From: Lacibacter sediminis
Lineage (GTDB): Bacteria; Bacteroidota; Bacteroidia; Chitinophagales; Chitinophagaceae
NCBI RefSeq assembly: GCF_014168535.1
Contig: NZ_CP060007.1
Coordinates: 248,001 to 312,000 of the forward strand
DNA length: 64,000 nt
Direction of reading: 5' to 3'
Of the stretch, positions 43,422 to 50,727 are shown in pieces. The notes under the pieces are model-generated. The model was not told the origin of the DNA. It did not search any database and saw only the letters and a list, made by a program, of their open reading frames with translations. A program made the translations under genes and the position numbers. How positions within the stretch are numbered: position 1 is the first letter of the stretch; each line of letters opens with the position of its first letter.

Positions 43422-44012
43422 TTATTTTCTTAACCCATCGATCATGATCAACACCATATTGTCTTCCAGCTCATTGCCACTGATCTTGGCAGTAGAACGG
43501 TGCCAGCTTTCAATACCGCTTACAGAATGAAGCAGGATGACAACAGCTGTAGGCGCATCGATCTTTTTGATCTCGCCTTTTTTCATTCCATCTTCAATGA
43601 TCAACGCAAGTCGTTTTCTGTAATTACGACGTTGTGTGTGGAAGTTAGAACGGTAAGGCTCATCAAGGTGTTTCCACTCCCTGTCGCTCACCATTACTTC
43701 TTCGTAGTTGTCGATCATCTGCTGAATATGAAAACGAAGCAGGGTTTCGATCTTTTTGATCGGCGTAAGACTGCCACTTTCAATTTCATCTAAATGCAGG
43801 TTAAAACGATTGGCTACATTAAAACATACCGATTCCAATATCTCATTTTTGGAACGTATGTGATTGTACAAGCTTGCGGCTTCAATACCAAGGTTCTCAG
43901 CCAGGTCTCTCATACTGGCTGCACCAAAACCTTTTTCCCTGAAGAGGGCGGCGCCGGCTTTTACAATGAGGTCTTTGCGGTTGCCATTCTTTGGCACTTT
44001 CAGTTTTCCCAT
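43422..44012 (-). CDS. TetR-family regulator, probably of the paa operon
   Basis: A 196-residue regulator. The N-terminal HTH (AGAALFREKGFGAASMRDLAENLGIEAASLYNHIRSKNEILESV, about 15-60) is typical TetR. The C-terminal ligand domain resembles the family of acyl-CoA-responsive regulators but is not diagnostic. It is upstream of paaE on the same strand, which suggests control by phenylacetyl-CoA (inference). Start ATG 44012 follows TACATTTG by 3 bases, so the message is leaderless. A 6-base inverted repeat at 44039-44058 is a candidate autoregulatory operator. Confidence 0.85.
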   Translation of the reverse strand: MGKLKVPKNGNRKDLIVKAGAALFREKGFGAASMRDLAENLGIEAASLYNHIRSKNEILESVCFNVANRFNLHLDEIESGSLTPIKKIETLLRFHIQQMIDNYEEVMVSDREWKHLDEPYRSNFHTQRRNYRKRLALIIEDGMKKGEIKKIDAPTAVVILLHSVSGIESWHRSTAKISGNELEDNMVLIMIDGLRK

Positions 44013-44015
44013 GCC

Positions 44016-44023
44016 CAAATGTA
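44016..44023 (-). promoter_or_regulatory. -7 element of the TetR gene
   Basis: Minus strand TACATTTG, three bases before the ATG at 44012. Confidence 0.5.
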
Positions 44024-44038
44024 CTTTGTTTTAGGTAA

Positions 44039-44058
44039 AATACCGTGTTGCGGGTATT
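44039..44058. promoter_or_regulatory. Candidate TetR operator
   Basis: AATACC (44039-44044), 8-base spacer, GGTATT (44053-44058) form an inverted repeat. It overlaps the -33 regions of both divergent promoters. A shorter palindrome GGTAAAATACC (44034-44044) overlaps it. Confidence 0.4.
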
Positions 44059-44087
44059 GAAATGAAAAGCCCCGTTTGATAGTTTTG
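44057..44087 (+). promoter_or_regulatory. Promoter of the secreted protein gene at 44199
   Basis: TTG (44057-44059), 20-base spacer, TAGTTTTG (44080-44087). Gives a leader of about 105 bases. Confidence 0.6.
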
Positions 44088-44198
44088 AAATGTAAAGTTT
44101 ACGACTTGCGATATCTGCATAATGCTGCAAAAAAAAAGATTATCCTGCATTGTAAGTTGCATGTATTGCGGTTACCCAAAACAATTAAACATCATTCA

Positions 44199-44672
44199 AT
44201 GAAACAGAAACTCCTTTTCCTCGCCCTTATTTGTGGAGCATTCTTAACACTTGCTCCAACATCTGCAAAAGCTCAAAGTGATTATTACTATTACGAGAGC
44301 ATTTCAAACCCAAGTAAAACCATCAACTTCCTGATTGGCGTGTATGTAACCAAGAACGAATTTATTACCCGTGATGATGGAACAGGGTACACCAAGATAC
44401 GCATGGCCGTTATAAACCAGGAAGGTGCCGAACCATTCAAATGGAGCGATTATAAGATCTACATTAAGCTCAAGAACAACGATATGTTCTATAATTATAC
44501 CACCCAGGCAAAAGATGGCGATCTGTCTTGTAACTGGACAGTTCAACCGGGCCAAAACCACATTCAGTATGTGTGTTTCGATAAAGCCTTCGACATTAAC
44601 CAGATCGATATGATTTGGCTGGGCATGAGCGATAACAAGTTTTTTGACCTCGTACGGAGCGATAAAAAGTAA
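44199..44672 (+). CDS. Small secreted protein of unknown function
   Basis: 157 residues, with a clear Sec signal (LALICGAFLTLAPTSAKAQ). The mature part is beta-rich with many Tyr, Asn and Trp residues (KINFLIGVYVTKNEF-like, YKIYIKLKNNDMFYNYTTQ, IDMIWLGMSDNKFFDLV). No family recognised. The start is at the signal peptide; upstream codons are not coding. It is monocistronic, with a promoter at 44057-44087 and a terminator at 44692-44722, and divergent from the TetR gene. Confidence 0.75.
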   Translation: MKQKLLFLALICGAFLTLAPTSAKAQSDYYYYESISNPSKTINFLIGVYVTKNEFITRDDGTGYTKIRMAVINQEGAEPFKWSDYKIYIKLKNNDMFYNYTTQAKDGDLSCNWTVQPGQNHIQYVCFDKAFDINQIDMIWLGMSDNKFFDLVRSDKK

Positions 44673-44691
44673 AACGGGTTTCGTTTCTGTG

Positions 44692-44722
44692 AAGCACTGC
44701 TGTCAACGGCGGTGCTTTTTTT
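44692..44722 (+). terminator. Terminator of the secreted protein gene
   Basis: AAGCACTGC (44692-44700) and GCGGTGCTT (44709-44717) pair with one G-T; followed by a run of T. Confidence 0.85.
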
Positions 44723-44754
44723 ATATCCTTTTTCGGCAATAGGTCCTCAGCCAT

Positions 44755-44762
44755 TACCTTTG
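44755..44762 (+). promoter_or_regulatory. -7 element of the PfkB kinase gene
   Basis: TACCTTTG, preceded by TTTC (44731-44734) with a 20-base spacer; 42 bases before the ATG at 44805. Confidence 0.5.
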
Positions 44763-44804
44763 TCCGCATCCGTAAATGCGGTAAACAAAAAACAAACTCT
44801 CCTT

Positions 44805-45728
44805 ATGTCTTTAGTAGTTGTGGGCTCTATGGCCTTTGATGCAATTGAAACCCCATTTGGTAAAAGTGATAAGATCATTGGTGGCGCCGCCACGTATATT
44901 GCCTGGAGCGCTTCAAATTTTGCCCAACCCATCAAACAGATCAGCGTGGTTGGCGGTGATTTTCCGAAAGAAGAACTGCAAATGCTTGAGGCCCGTGGTG
45001 TGGTAACAGAAGGGGTGGAGATCAAAGAAAACGAGAAATCATTTTTCTGGAGCGGCCGCTATCATTTAGATATGAATACCCGTGATACACTGGATACGCA
45101 ACTGAACGTATTGGCCAACTTTAACCCTGTTGTTCCGGATAGTTACCAGGATTGTGAATTCCTGATGTTGGGGAACCTGGTGCCTGCAGTGCAGAATGCA
45201 GTGATCGAGCAGATGAAGAATAAACCAAAGCTGGTGGTGCTTGATACCATGAATTTCTGGATGGAAATTGCAATGCCGGACTTAGAGAATGTATTGAAGA
45301 AAGTAGATGTATTGATGGTGAATGACAGCGAAGCTCGCCAGTTAAGCGGACAATACTCGCTGGTGAAAGCTGCTAAAGTGATCATGAACATGGGGCCAAA
45401 ATACCTGATCATTAAAAAAGGTGAACACGGTGCGTTGTTATTCCATGGTGATCAAGTATTTTTCGCTCCTGCCCTGCCGCTAGAAGATGTGTTTGACCCA
45501 ACAGGTGCCGGTGATACATTTGCCGGTGGATTTATTGGTCATATTGCAAAAACAAAAGACATCAGTTTCGAAAATATGAAGACGGCTATCATTGTAGGAA
45601 GTGCAATGGCTAGTTTTTGCGTGGAGAAATTCGGAACAACAAGATTAAAAGAAATTTCAAAAGAAGATATTGATGCACGCATTCAACAGTTTGTACAACT
45701 GGTGAATTTTGATATTGAGTTGGTGTGA
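44805..45728 (+). CDS. PfkB-family sugar/nucleoside kinase
   Basis: A 307-residue ribokinase-fold kinase. N-terminal VVVGSMAFDAIETPFG and GGAATYIAWSASN mark the substrate site. The C-terminal catalytic motif is DPTGAGDTFAGGFIGHIA with the base Asp in GAGD. The substrate is unknown; adenosine, a sugar or a nucleoside are possible. Start ATG 44805 was chosen at the conserved N-terminus. It is monocistronic, ending in a 42-base palindromic terminator. Confidence 0.9.
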   Translation: MSLVVVGSMAFDAIETPFGKSDKIIGGAATYIAWSASNFAQPIKQISVVGGDFPKEELQMLEARGVVTEGVEIKENEKSFFWSGRYHLDMNTRDTLDTQLNVLANFNPVVPDSYQDCEFLMLGNLVPAVQNAVIEQMKNKPKLVVLDTMNFWMEIAMPDLENVLKKVDVLMVNDSEARQLSGQYSLVKAAKVIMNMGPKYLIIKKGEHGALLFHGDQVFFAPALPLEDVFDPTGAGDTFAGGFIGHIAKTKDISFENMKTAIIVGSAMASFCVEKFGTTRLKEISKEDIDARIQQFVQLVNFDIELV

Positions 45729-45741
45729 GGAAGTATTTACA

Positions 45742-45783
45742 ATAAATGACAAAGCCCTGCAATTGCAGGGCTTTGTCATTTAT
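45742..45783. terminator. Palindromic terminator after the PfkB kinase
   Basis: A perfect 42-base palindrome centred at 45762/45763 with core AAAGCCCTGCAATTGCAGGG. Confidence 0.88.
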
Positions 45784-45797
45784 GCGTGGTACTGCTT

Positions 45798-45869
45798 GGC
45801 ACAAGCGTCTCGCTTGTGCCTTATTATTATTTTTATTAATAGCACAAGCGAGACGCTTGCGCTATTAAT
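45798..45869. repeat. Pair of inverted REP-like elements
   Basis: First palindrome 45798-45820: GGCACAAGCG, loop TCT, CGCTTGTGCC. Second 45841-45863 is its reverse complement with two changes and sits in a longer ATTAAT...ATTAAT palindrome (45835-45869). The 20-base gap is A/T only. A third weaker relative, TACAAGC/GCTTGTA, lies at 45898-45916. This looks like a bacterial interspersed REP doublet. Confidence 0.75.
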
Positions 45870-45950
45870 AGTTTACGTAAAGGCAAAAAACTACCTGTAC
45901 AAGCAACATGCTTGTAAAAAACTTTCTCATAAGTAATAAATGTTTAATGA

Positions 45951-46487
45951 TTAATATTTCATGTCAAATCTTCCTTGAGTTATACGTATAGTTTCACAAC
46001 CAGGTAATGCTAACGCAAACTCGAAAGTTCCAGACACAATTCTGTTTACTTTATCAAGTTTGGTGATATTTAAGTAGGCATTGTGGTTGGGTATGGTATC
46101 GTCCCAATTATAAATAATGCATGTGCCAGTAGCCCCAAAGTATTCTCCGATAGTAGCAGAGGTTATATTTAGTTTATAATAACCTGCTGTTTGTATATTA
46201 CTGCCAGCTACAACAAATCCACTGGAATTACTGGCACCTGGCTCGTATCGATAGCCATTTATATTAAACGCCCCTCCCATATACGTTTCATCGTAGTAAC
46301 AACTAAGCTTTGGGTAACCATTATCTCCCCTCGGCAGCCAAACCTTTCCGTTAACCAAAAACCCGCAGGTGTTTTTTCCTTCCTGTGTGGCGGGTGGTAG
46401 TTTGTCGCCAAGCAAATCACTCTTTTTGCAATTGCTGCTGCTGGTAATAATTAATATCAAAATTGTAATGAGTGAAATATGTTTCAT
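45951..46487 (-). CDS. Lipoprotein of unknown function
   Basis: 178-residue lipoprotein with lipobox SSSNC followed by Lys-Lys. The mature protein has two-sheet beta features (GFLVNGKVWLPRGDNGYPKLSCYY, VSGTFEFALALPGCETIRITQGRFDMKY) reminiscent of the DUF6252-type lipoproteins of Bacteroidota; I am not sure of that assignment. Its start is 2 bases from the stop of the upstream kinase-like gene, so the two are one operon. Confidence 0.7.
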   Translation of the reverse strand: MKHISLITILILIITSSSNCKKSDLLGDKLPPATQEGKNTCGFLVNGKVWLPRGDNGYPKLSCYYDETYMGGAFNINGYRYEPGASNSSGFVVAGSNIQTAGYYKLNITSATIGEYFGATGTCIIYNWDDTIPNHNAYLNITKLDKVNRIVSGTFEFALALPGCETIRITQGRFDMKY

Positions 46488-46489
46488 GG

Positions 46490-47533
46490 TTATCCTATCT
46501 TAAACTCTTTCGTATGTGTTCTGATCAGCACCCGTTTCAAACTCCGGTCAATGATTTCACCCATGCTTTTACAGCGTGCAAACACCGGATCATCGTAATG
46601 CATAGCAAGCTCATGGCCCAGCTGTTGAATTTTTTCGGGAGTGGAGATCTGATCTTTCACCACCACATCACGCAGGTCTCTTAAGCGGTAGCGCTCTTCA
46701 CGGATACGCCTTGCGATCAATGCCCTTTCTTCCTGCTGGTATTGCTGCACCACTTCACGGTTCAAATGCTTTTGCACCAATTCAACAAATGGGTAATTTT
46801 CTTTAAAGAACTGTGGCAGATAAATATTCTTACTGCCTTCATAAAACTGCTGATCAAAATCAATGGCCCGGATGAAGAATTTATAATCATCAAAATCGGG
46901 TGTGATGATGAAAACAAAATTGTAAGCACGCATATCGCCCAGCAAACGCAGGAAACAACGCTCATTAAACTTCACAAACTCTTTTGCAATACGTTTCAGA
47001 TTGTATTCGGGCCTGCGGGGAATCAATTTTAAAAACTGATCACCCGGAATACCTGCAATATGTTCTTCCACCAACGTATTGCCATCACACAAATAATGCA
47101 CAGGGTTTGGCGATAAGAGCTGCTCCAGCTCCAGACCATAAATGCGTGATGCGTCAGCCGTTTTGATATAGAAGTAATCGTACACATCATTATACTTGTT
47201 TACGATCTTGATACGATATGGATGCGAATTGCCAAACGTGCAGTAATCGATGCGTTCAATGTAGAGGTGGTTCAGCGCTTTTAGATCACCTGCAGCTTTT
47301 AACTTGGCATAGATCACTTTTATATGATCGTGTACTCTTGTTATCTCCGACTGCGGATAGATCACTGTTTCCCAAAGCGTGTCTTTCCCAAACTTATCAA
47401 GCAACGGGATTGATTCTGCATAATACTTCAGATCGTCGTAAGATACAGGCAGCGTTAATTCCTGGTGATACAACCGCAGGTACTGGTGCAAGGGTTCGCT
47501 AATGGGATAAAATATTTTTTTGCGGCTGATCAT
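46490..47533 (-). CDS. Protein of unknown function with protein-kinase-like catalytic motifs
   Basis: A 347-residue cytoplasmic protein without signal peptide. No family was recognised. Two segments resemble the small-molecule/protein kinase fold: RLLGDMRAYNFVFII, like the catalytic loop HGDxxxxN, and RAIDFDQQF, like the metal-binding DFD/DFG. An earlier LVEEHIAGIPGDQFL could be the hinge. No clear N-terminal nucleotide Lys was assigned. It may be a divergent aminoglycoside-phosphotransferase-like or HipA-like kinase. It is the first gene of a two-gene operon with a lipoprotein. Confidence 0.7.
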   Translation of the reverse strand: MISRKKIFYPISEPLHQYLRLYHQELTLPVSYDDLKYYAESIPLLDKFGKDTLWETVIYPQSEITRVHDHIKVIYAKLKAAGDLKALNHLYIERIDYCTFGNSHPYRIKIVNKYNDVYDYFYIKTADASRIYGLELEQLLSPNPVHYLCDGNTLVEEHIAGIPGDQFLKLIPRRPEYNLKRIAKEFVKFNERCFLRLLGDMRAYNFVFIITPDFDDYKFFIRAIDFDQQFYEGSKNIYLPQFFKENYPFVELVQKHLNREVVQQYQQEERALIARRIREERYRLRDLRDVVVKDQISTPEKIQQLGHELAMHYDDPVFARCKSMGEIIDRSLKRVLIRTHTKEFKIG

Positions 47534-47605
47534 GGTACTTCGCTTCAGGCTTCAAGTTACTCAAACTTTCGTTGCAGCGATTGTGGCTGCATCTGATTGA
47601 TGTCA

Positions 47606-49324
47606 TTACAATCTTCTTGCAAGCACTACCTGGTTTTTAAACCGTTTTACTTTGCCCTGCAGATTAAATACTTCTGTAAAGATCACATACGGACCGAGTG
47701 GTAACTGTTGCAGTTTATCATTCAAGCCATCCCAGCGAAAATTGCCTTGCTGGCTGCAAATGGCATTTCGTTGCAATGCTTTTACAGGACGGCCGGCAGC
47801 ATCAAACACCGTAATATTCATTACATAACCTGTTTCAGGAAAACGATAAGTGATGGTGAGGAAATCATCGGTGCCATCATTGTCAGGAGAAAATACTTCG
47901 GGCATTGCTGTTACATCCCCTTGCACCTGCAGATCTAAACGGAATTGTGAGTTTTGATAACCAGGCGTTCCGTATCCCACATCTTTTGCAGCACTATGCC
48001 AGTTGTCTTTGTTTTGTGTGTCAGCATTTGGATCGATGCGTTCTAATGCTACTCCTTCACTATTGCTGATCAAAGCGAAATGCCATTTATCATCATAAGC
48101 TAATTCATCGATCACAAGTCCACCGTTATCAGTTAATACCACATTGCCTTTATCATCGGAATAAGAAGGCATGGAAGAGAGGTTGAGAAACGCTGAGAGA
48201 TTTTTTGCTATGAATTGTCGTTTTACAGTTGCTTCATCTTCACTCAGCACAAGATATTCGCCGGGGAACATCGCTCTGTCGGTTGCAGTTAAAGCCCGCA
48301 TGTTGGCAATAGCTCCTGCACTGCTCCGGTTTGCAAGTAATAATGTTTTTAAATTGATGATCTTATTGCTGCGGTTGTATATCTCCACATAATCGGTGCC
48401 ATCACTTGTTGGGTTAAATAGAACTTCATTAATGATGATATCATTTGCAACAGCAGCTGAACTAAGTCCCAGCTTTGTACTATTAAATGCAGTGATACTG
48501 TTGCCGCTGCAATCTTTTACATTGGAAGCAGTAACGGTATAAACTGTTCCCGACTGCAATTGACTATTTACTGTAAGTTGAACGGTATTGAAAAGCGGAG
48601 CAAGACAAACTGCTGTAACAGCTGTGCCAATGCCATTGCTAAATTGGTAGTTGGCTGCAGTTGCAGCCGAAACACTATCTAACGATTCATCAAAAGTTAA
48701 CAGTACAGTGCTGTTATCAATTGCAAAAGCCCTGATCAAAGCAGGAGCTGTTTGATCATTATTAATCCCATCAACTGAATTTTTTATCCCTGGTGTACCG
48801 CCTCTTGTATCAATACTTGCACGCCAGTTGTTTGCAGCGCTGCACGGATTTTTTGTATCAACCATTTCCAAAGTCCAGCCACCATCACTCTTCACCGCAT
48901 TGTTGAACCAACTGAGATTGTATTCTACTGCATGAATAGTTGCACCGCTGTTACTGCGGATGAAAATCGTTTCGCCAGTATTATCCAATGAAGGAAAACT
49001 TGTAACAGCAAAAGTGCGGCCATACTGTTGCATGGTTACAGCTGCAGTTGTTCCGCAAATGATGGCACTGCTATCCGGTTGTAATAAAAAGTTAGGCAAT
49101 GGTCCACTCACTCCATTTGCATCACCCACCCGCCAGTTTTGTAAGTTGATAGCTGATGTGGCAGTGTTGCGTATCTCGATCCATTCAACATTCGGCAACC
49201 CGATTTGTGGTGTGGGATCACTCATGATTTCACTGATGACGACGCTGTATTTGTTTTGGGTGAAAGCGTTTGCTTGCAGCATCAACAAACAAACAATTGT
49301 TATAAGGAGTTTAGGTTGCAGCAT
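47606..49324 (-). CDS. Secreted lamin-tail-domain protein with C-terminal sorting-like domain
   Basis: A 572-residue exported protein (signal ending QANAFTQ). Two lamin-tail (LTD) domains, about 25-130 (VVISEIMSDPTPQIGLPNVEWIEIRN) and about 300-440 (IIINEVLFNPTSDGTDYVEIYNRS), flank an Ig-like domain (about 195-290). The end (FSPDNDGTDDFLTITY, ITVFDAAGRPVKAL, GPYVIFTEVF) is a FlgD/T9SS-type C-terminal module. Surface localisation through type IX secretion is expected. Function unknown, possibly nuclease-associated as in other LTD proteins. Confidence 0.83.
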   Translation of the reverse strand: MLQPKLLITIVCLLMLQANAFTQNKYSVVISEIMSDPTPQIGLPNVEWIEIRNTATSAINLQNWRVGDANGVSGPLPNFLLQPDSSAIICGTTAAVTMQQYGRTFAVTSFPSLDNTGETIFIRSNSGATIHAVEYNLSWFNNAVKSDGGWTLEMVDTKNPCSAANNWRASIDTRGGTPGIKNSVDGINNDQTAPALIRAFAIDNSTVLLTFDESLDSVSAATAANYQFSNGIGTAVTAVCLAPLFNTVQLTVNSQLQSGTVYTVTASNVKDCSGNSITAFNSTKLGLSSAAVANDIIINEVLFNPTSDGTDYVEIYNRSNKIINLKTLLLANRSSAGAIANMRALTATDRAMFPGEYLVLSEDEATVKRQFIAKNLSAFLNLSSMPSYSDDKGNVVLTDNGGLVIDELAYDDKWHFALISNSEGVALERIDPNADTQNKDNWHSAAKDVGYGTPGYQNSQFRLDLQVQGDVTAMPEVFSPDNDGTDDFLTITYRFPETGYVMNITVFDAAGRPVKALQRNAICSQQGNFRWDGLNDKLQQLPLGPYVIFTEVFNLQGKVKRFKNQVVLARRL

Positions 49325-49386
49325 GTACTTAAAAATAACATTAATCAAACGATTGCGTAAATACCTCGATGAAAATTCTAAAAACA

Positions 49387-49418
49387 ATTTGGTGAAACGC
49401 TCATTCAGCTTTACTTTT
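49387..49418 (+). promoter_or_regulatory. Promoter of the asd leader transcript
   Basis: TTTG (49387-49390), 20-base spacer, TACTTTTG (49411-49418): one of the best matches to the Bacteroidota consensus in the window. It lies 6 bases before the leader ATG. Confidence 0.75.
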
Positions 49419-49424
49419 GACCCT

Positions 49425-49481
49425 CATGATGACAATGAAACATACAAAACGCACAAAGAAACAGTTCCGCAAGGGAAGGTA
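49425..49481 (+). CDS. Met/Thr/Lys-rich leader peptide upstream of asd
   Basis: An 18-codon ORF, MMTMKHTKRTKKQFRKGR, directly after a strong promoter. It has three Met, three Thr and five Lys codons, the end products of the aspartate family to which asd belongs. Its last codons (GGGAAGG at 49472-49478) are exactly complementary to CCTTCCC (49515-49521), the 5' arm of the terminator downstream. If the ribosome stalls early, this region would pair with the terminator arm and let transcription reach asd. If translation completes, the ribosome masks it and the terminator forms. This is the architecture of classical attenuation. The regulatory role is inference. Confidence 0.7.
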
Positions 49482-49511
49482 ACATTGTACGTTGTGTTGT
49501 AAACATAATAA

Positions 49512-49543
49512 CAGGCCTTCCCGAAACGGAAGGCCTTATTTTT
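49512..49543 (+). terminator. Attenuator terminator upstream of asd
   Basis: AGGCCTTCC (49512-49520) and GGAAGGCCT (49527-49535) form a 9-bp stem, followed by TATTTTTT. It is 97 bases upstream of the asd start, with a competing helix to 49472-49479. Confidence 0.85.
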
Positions 49544-49550
49544 TACCCCC

Positions 49551-49617
49551 ATCTGATGCCCTCGTCTGATGGATTTATTAATCAAACAAAAAAATTCTGT
49601 CAGACGAGGGCGTCGGA
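49551..49617. repeat. Long imperfect hairpin upstream of asd
   Basis: TCTGATGCCCCTCGTCTGA (49551-49569) pairs with 49600-49617 through about 18 pairs with one bulged C and a few G-T pairs, around an A-rich loop of about 30 bases. It lies between the attenuator and the asd start. Confidence 0.6.
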
Positions 49618-49639
49618 CAGAAACAAAACAAAAAACAAA

Positions 49640-50629
49640 ATGAAAGTTGCAGTAGTTGGCGCTACAGGTCTTGTAGGAACCAAAATGTTACAGGTATTAG
49701 CAGAAAGGAATTTCCCGGTTACTGAATTAGTTCCCGTTGCAAGTGAACGTTCCGTTGGTAAAGAAGTTGAGTTCAAGGGAAAGAAATACAAAGTGGTAAG
49801 CATGACCGATGCAATAGCTGCCAAACCTGCTGTGGCTTTATTCAGTGCCGGTGGTGGTACTTCAACTGAGTGGGCACCAAAGTTTGCAGAAGCCGGTATT
49901 ACTGTGATCGATAACTCCAGTGCATGGCGCATGGACCCAACAAAAAAATTAGTAGTGCCTGAAGTAAATGCTGATGTGTTAACTGCAGCAGATAAAGTGA
50001 TTGCTAACCCTAACTGTTCTACTATTCAGATGGTGGTGGCCTTGCAACCACTGCATAAAAAATACCAGATCAAGCGTGTGGTTGTATCAACGTACCAAAG
50101 TGTAACAGGTACTGGCGTAAAAGCCGTTGATCAGTTGTTGAATGAACGTAAAGGTATTGTAGGTGAGATGGCTTATAAATATCCAATTGATCTGAATGTG
50201 ATTCCCCAGATCGATGTGTTTTTGGAGAATGGGTACACCAAAGAAGAAATGAAAATGGTGAAAGAAACCTGCAAGATCATGGGCGATGATTCCATTCGTG
50301 TAACAGCAACAACAGTGCGTATTCCGGTAATGGGTGGTCATAGCGAAAGTGTGAACGTTGAGTTTGCAAATGATTTCGATTTGAACGAAGTAAAAGCATT
50401 GCTCAGCTCTGCTCCTGGTATTGTGGTAGTAGATGATCCTGCTACACAACAATACCCAATGCCGATGGATGCACATGAAAAAGATGATGTGTTTGTTGGT
50501 CGTTTGCGCAGAGATGAAACACAAGCCAATACATTAAATATGTGGATCGTTAGTGATAACCTGCGCAAAGGTGCGGCAACCAATGCTGTGCAAATTGCAG
50601 AATACCTGCAGGGCAAAGGTTTGTTGTAA
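49640..50629 (+). CDS. asd: Aspartate-semialdehyde dehydrogenase
   Basis: Reduces aspartyl-phosphate to aspartate semialdehyde, the branch point to lysine/DAP, threonine and methionine. Length 329 residues. NADP site VAVVGATGLVGTKML, active-site Cys in NPNCSTIQ, STYQSVTGTGVKAVDQL and the acid/base His in MGGHSESVNVEF are all visible. Start ATG 49640 begins the conserved N-terminus. It is probably transcribed through the leader and attenuator (49387-49543); no separate promoter was seen closer to the gene. Confidence 0.97.
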   Translation: MKVAVVGATGLVGTKMLQVLAERNFPVTELVPVASERSVGKEVEFKGKKYKVVSMTDAIAAKPAVALFSAGGGTSTEWAPKFAEAGITVIDNSSAWRMDPTKKLVVPEVNADVLTAADKVIANPNCSTIQMVVALQPLHKKYQIKRVVVSTYQSVTGTGVKAVDQLLNERKGIVGEMAYKYPIDLNVIPQIDVFLENGYTKEEMKMVKETCKIMGDDSIRVTATTVRIPVMGGHSESVNVEFANDFDLNEVKALLSSAPGIVVVDDPATQQYPMPMDAHEKDDVFVGRLRRDETQANTLNMWIVSDNLRKGAATNAVQIAEYLQGKGLL

Positions 50630-50674
50630 TGGTCGGCACGGCCAGCGGCTGTCAGAACATAAAAAAACTTAACA

Positions 50675-50706
50675 AAAAAGAGCGCTTCAATTGAAGCGCT
50701 CTTTTT
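50675..50706. terminator. Palindromic terminator after asd
   Basis: A 32-base perfect palindrome centred at 50690/50691 with core AGCGCTTCAATTGAAGCGCT and A/T runs; serves asd and the convergent DUF2461 gene. Confidence 0.9.
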
Positions 50707-50727
50707 ATTTCTGGGGAGATACTGTTA

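Noticed and set aside
48960..49502. 180-codon plus-strand ORF opposite the lamin-tail gene
   Set aside because: Antisense to a well-supported CDS; the translation has no domain or signal, and its end overlaps the asd leader in another frame.
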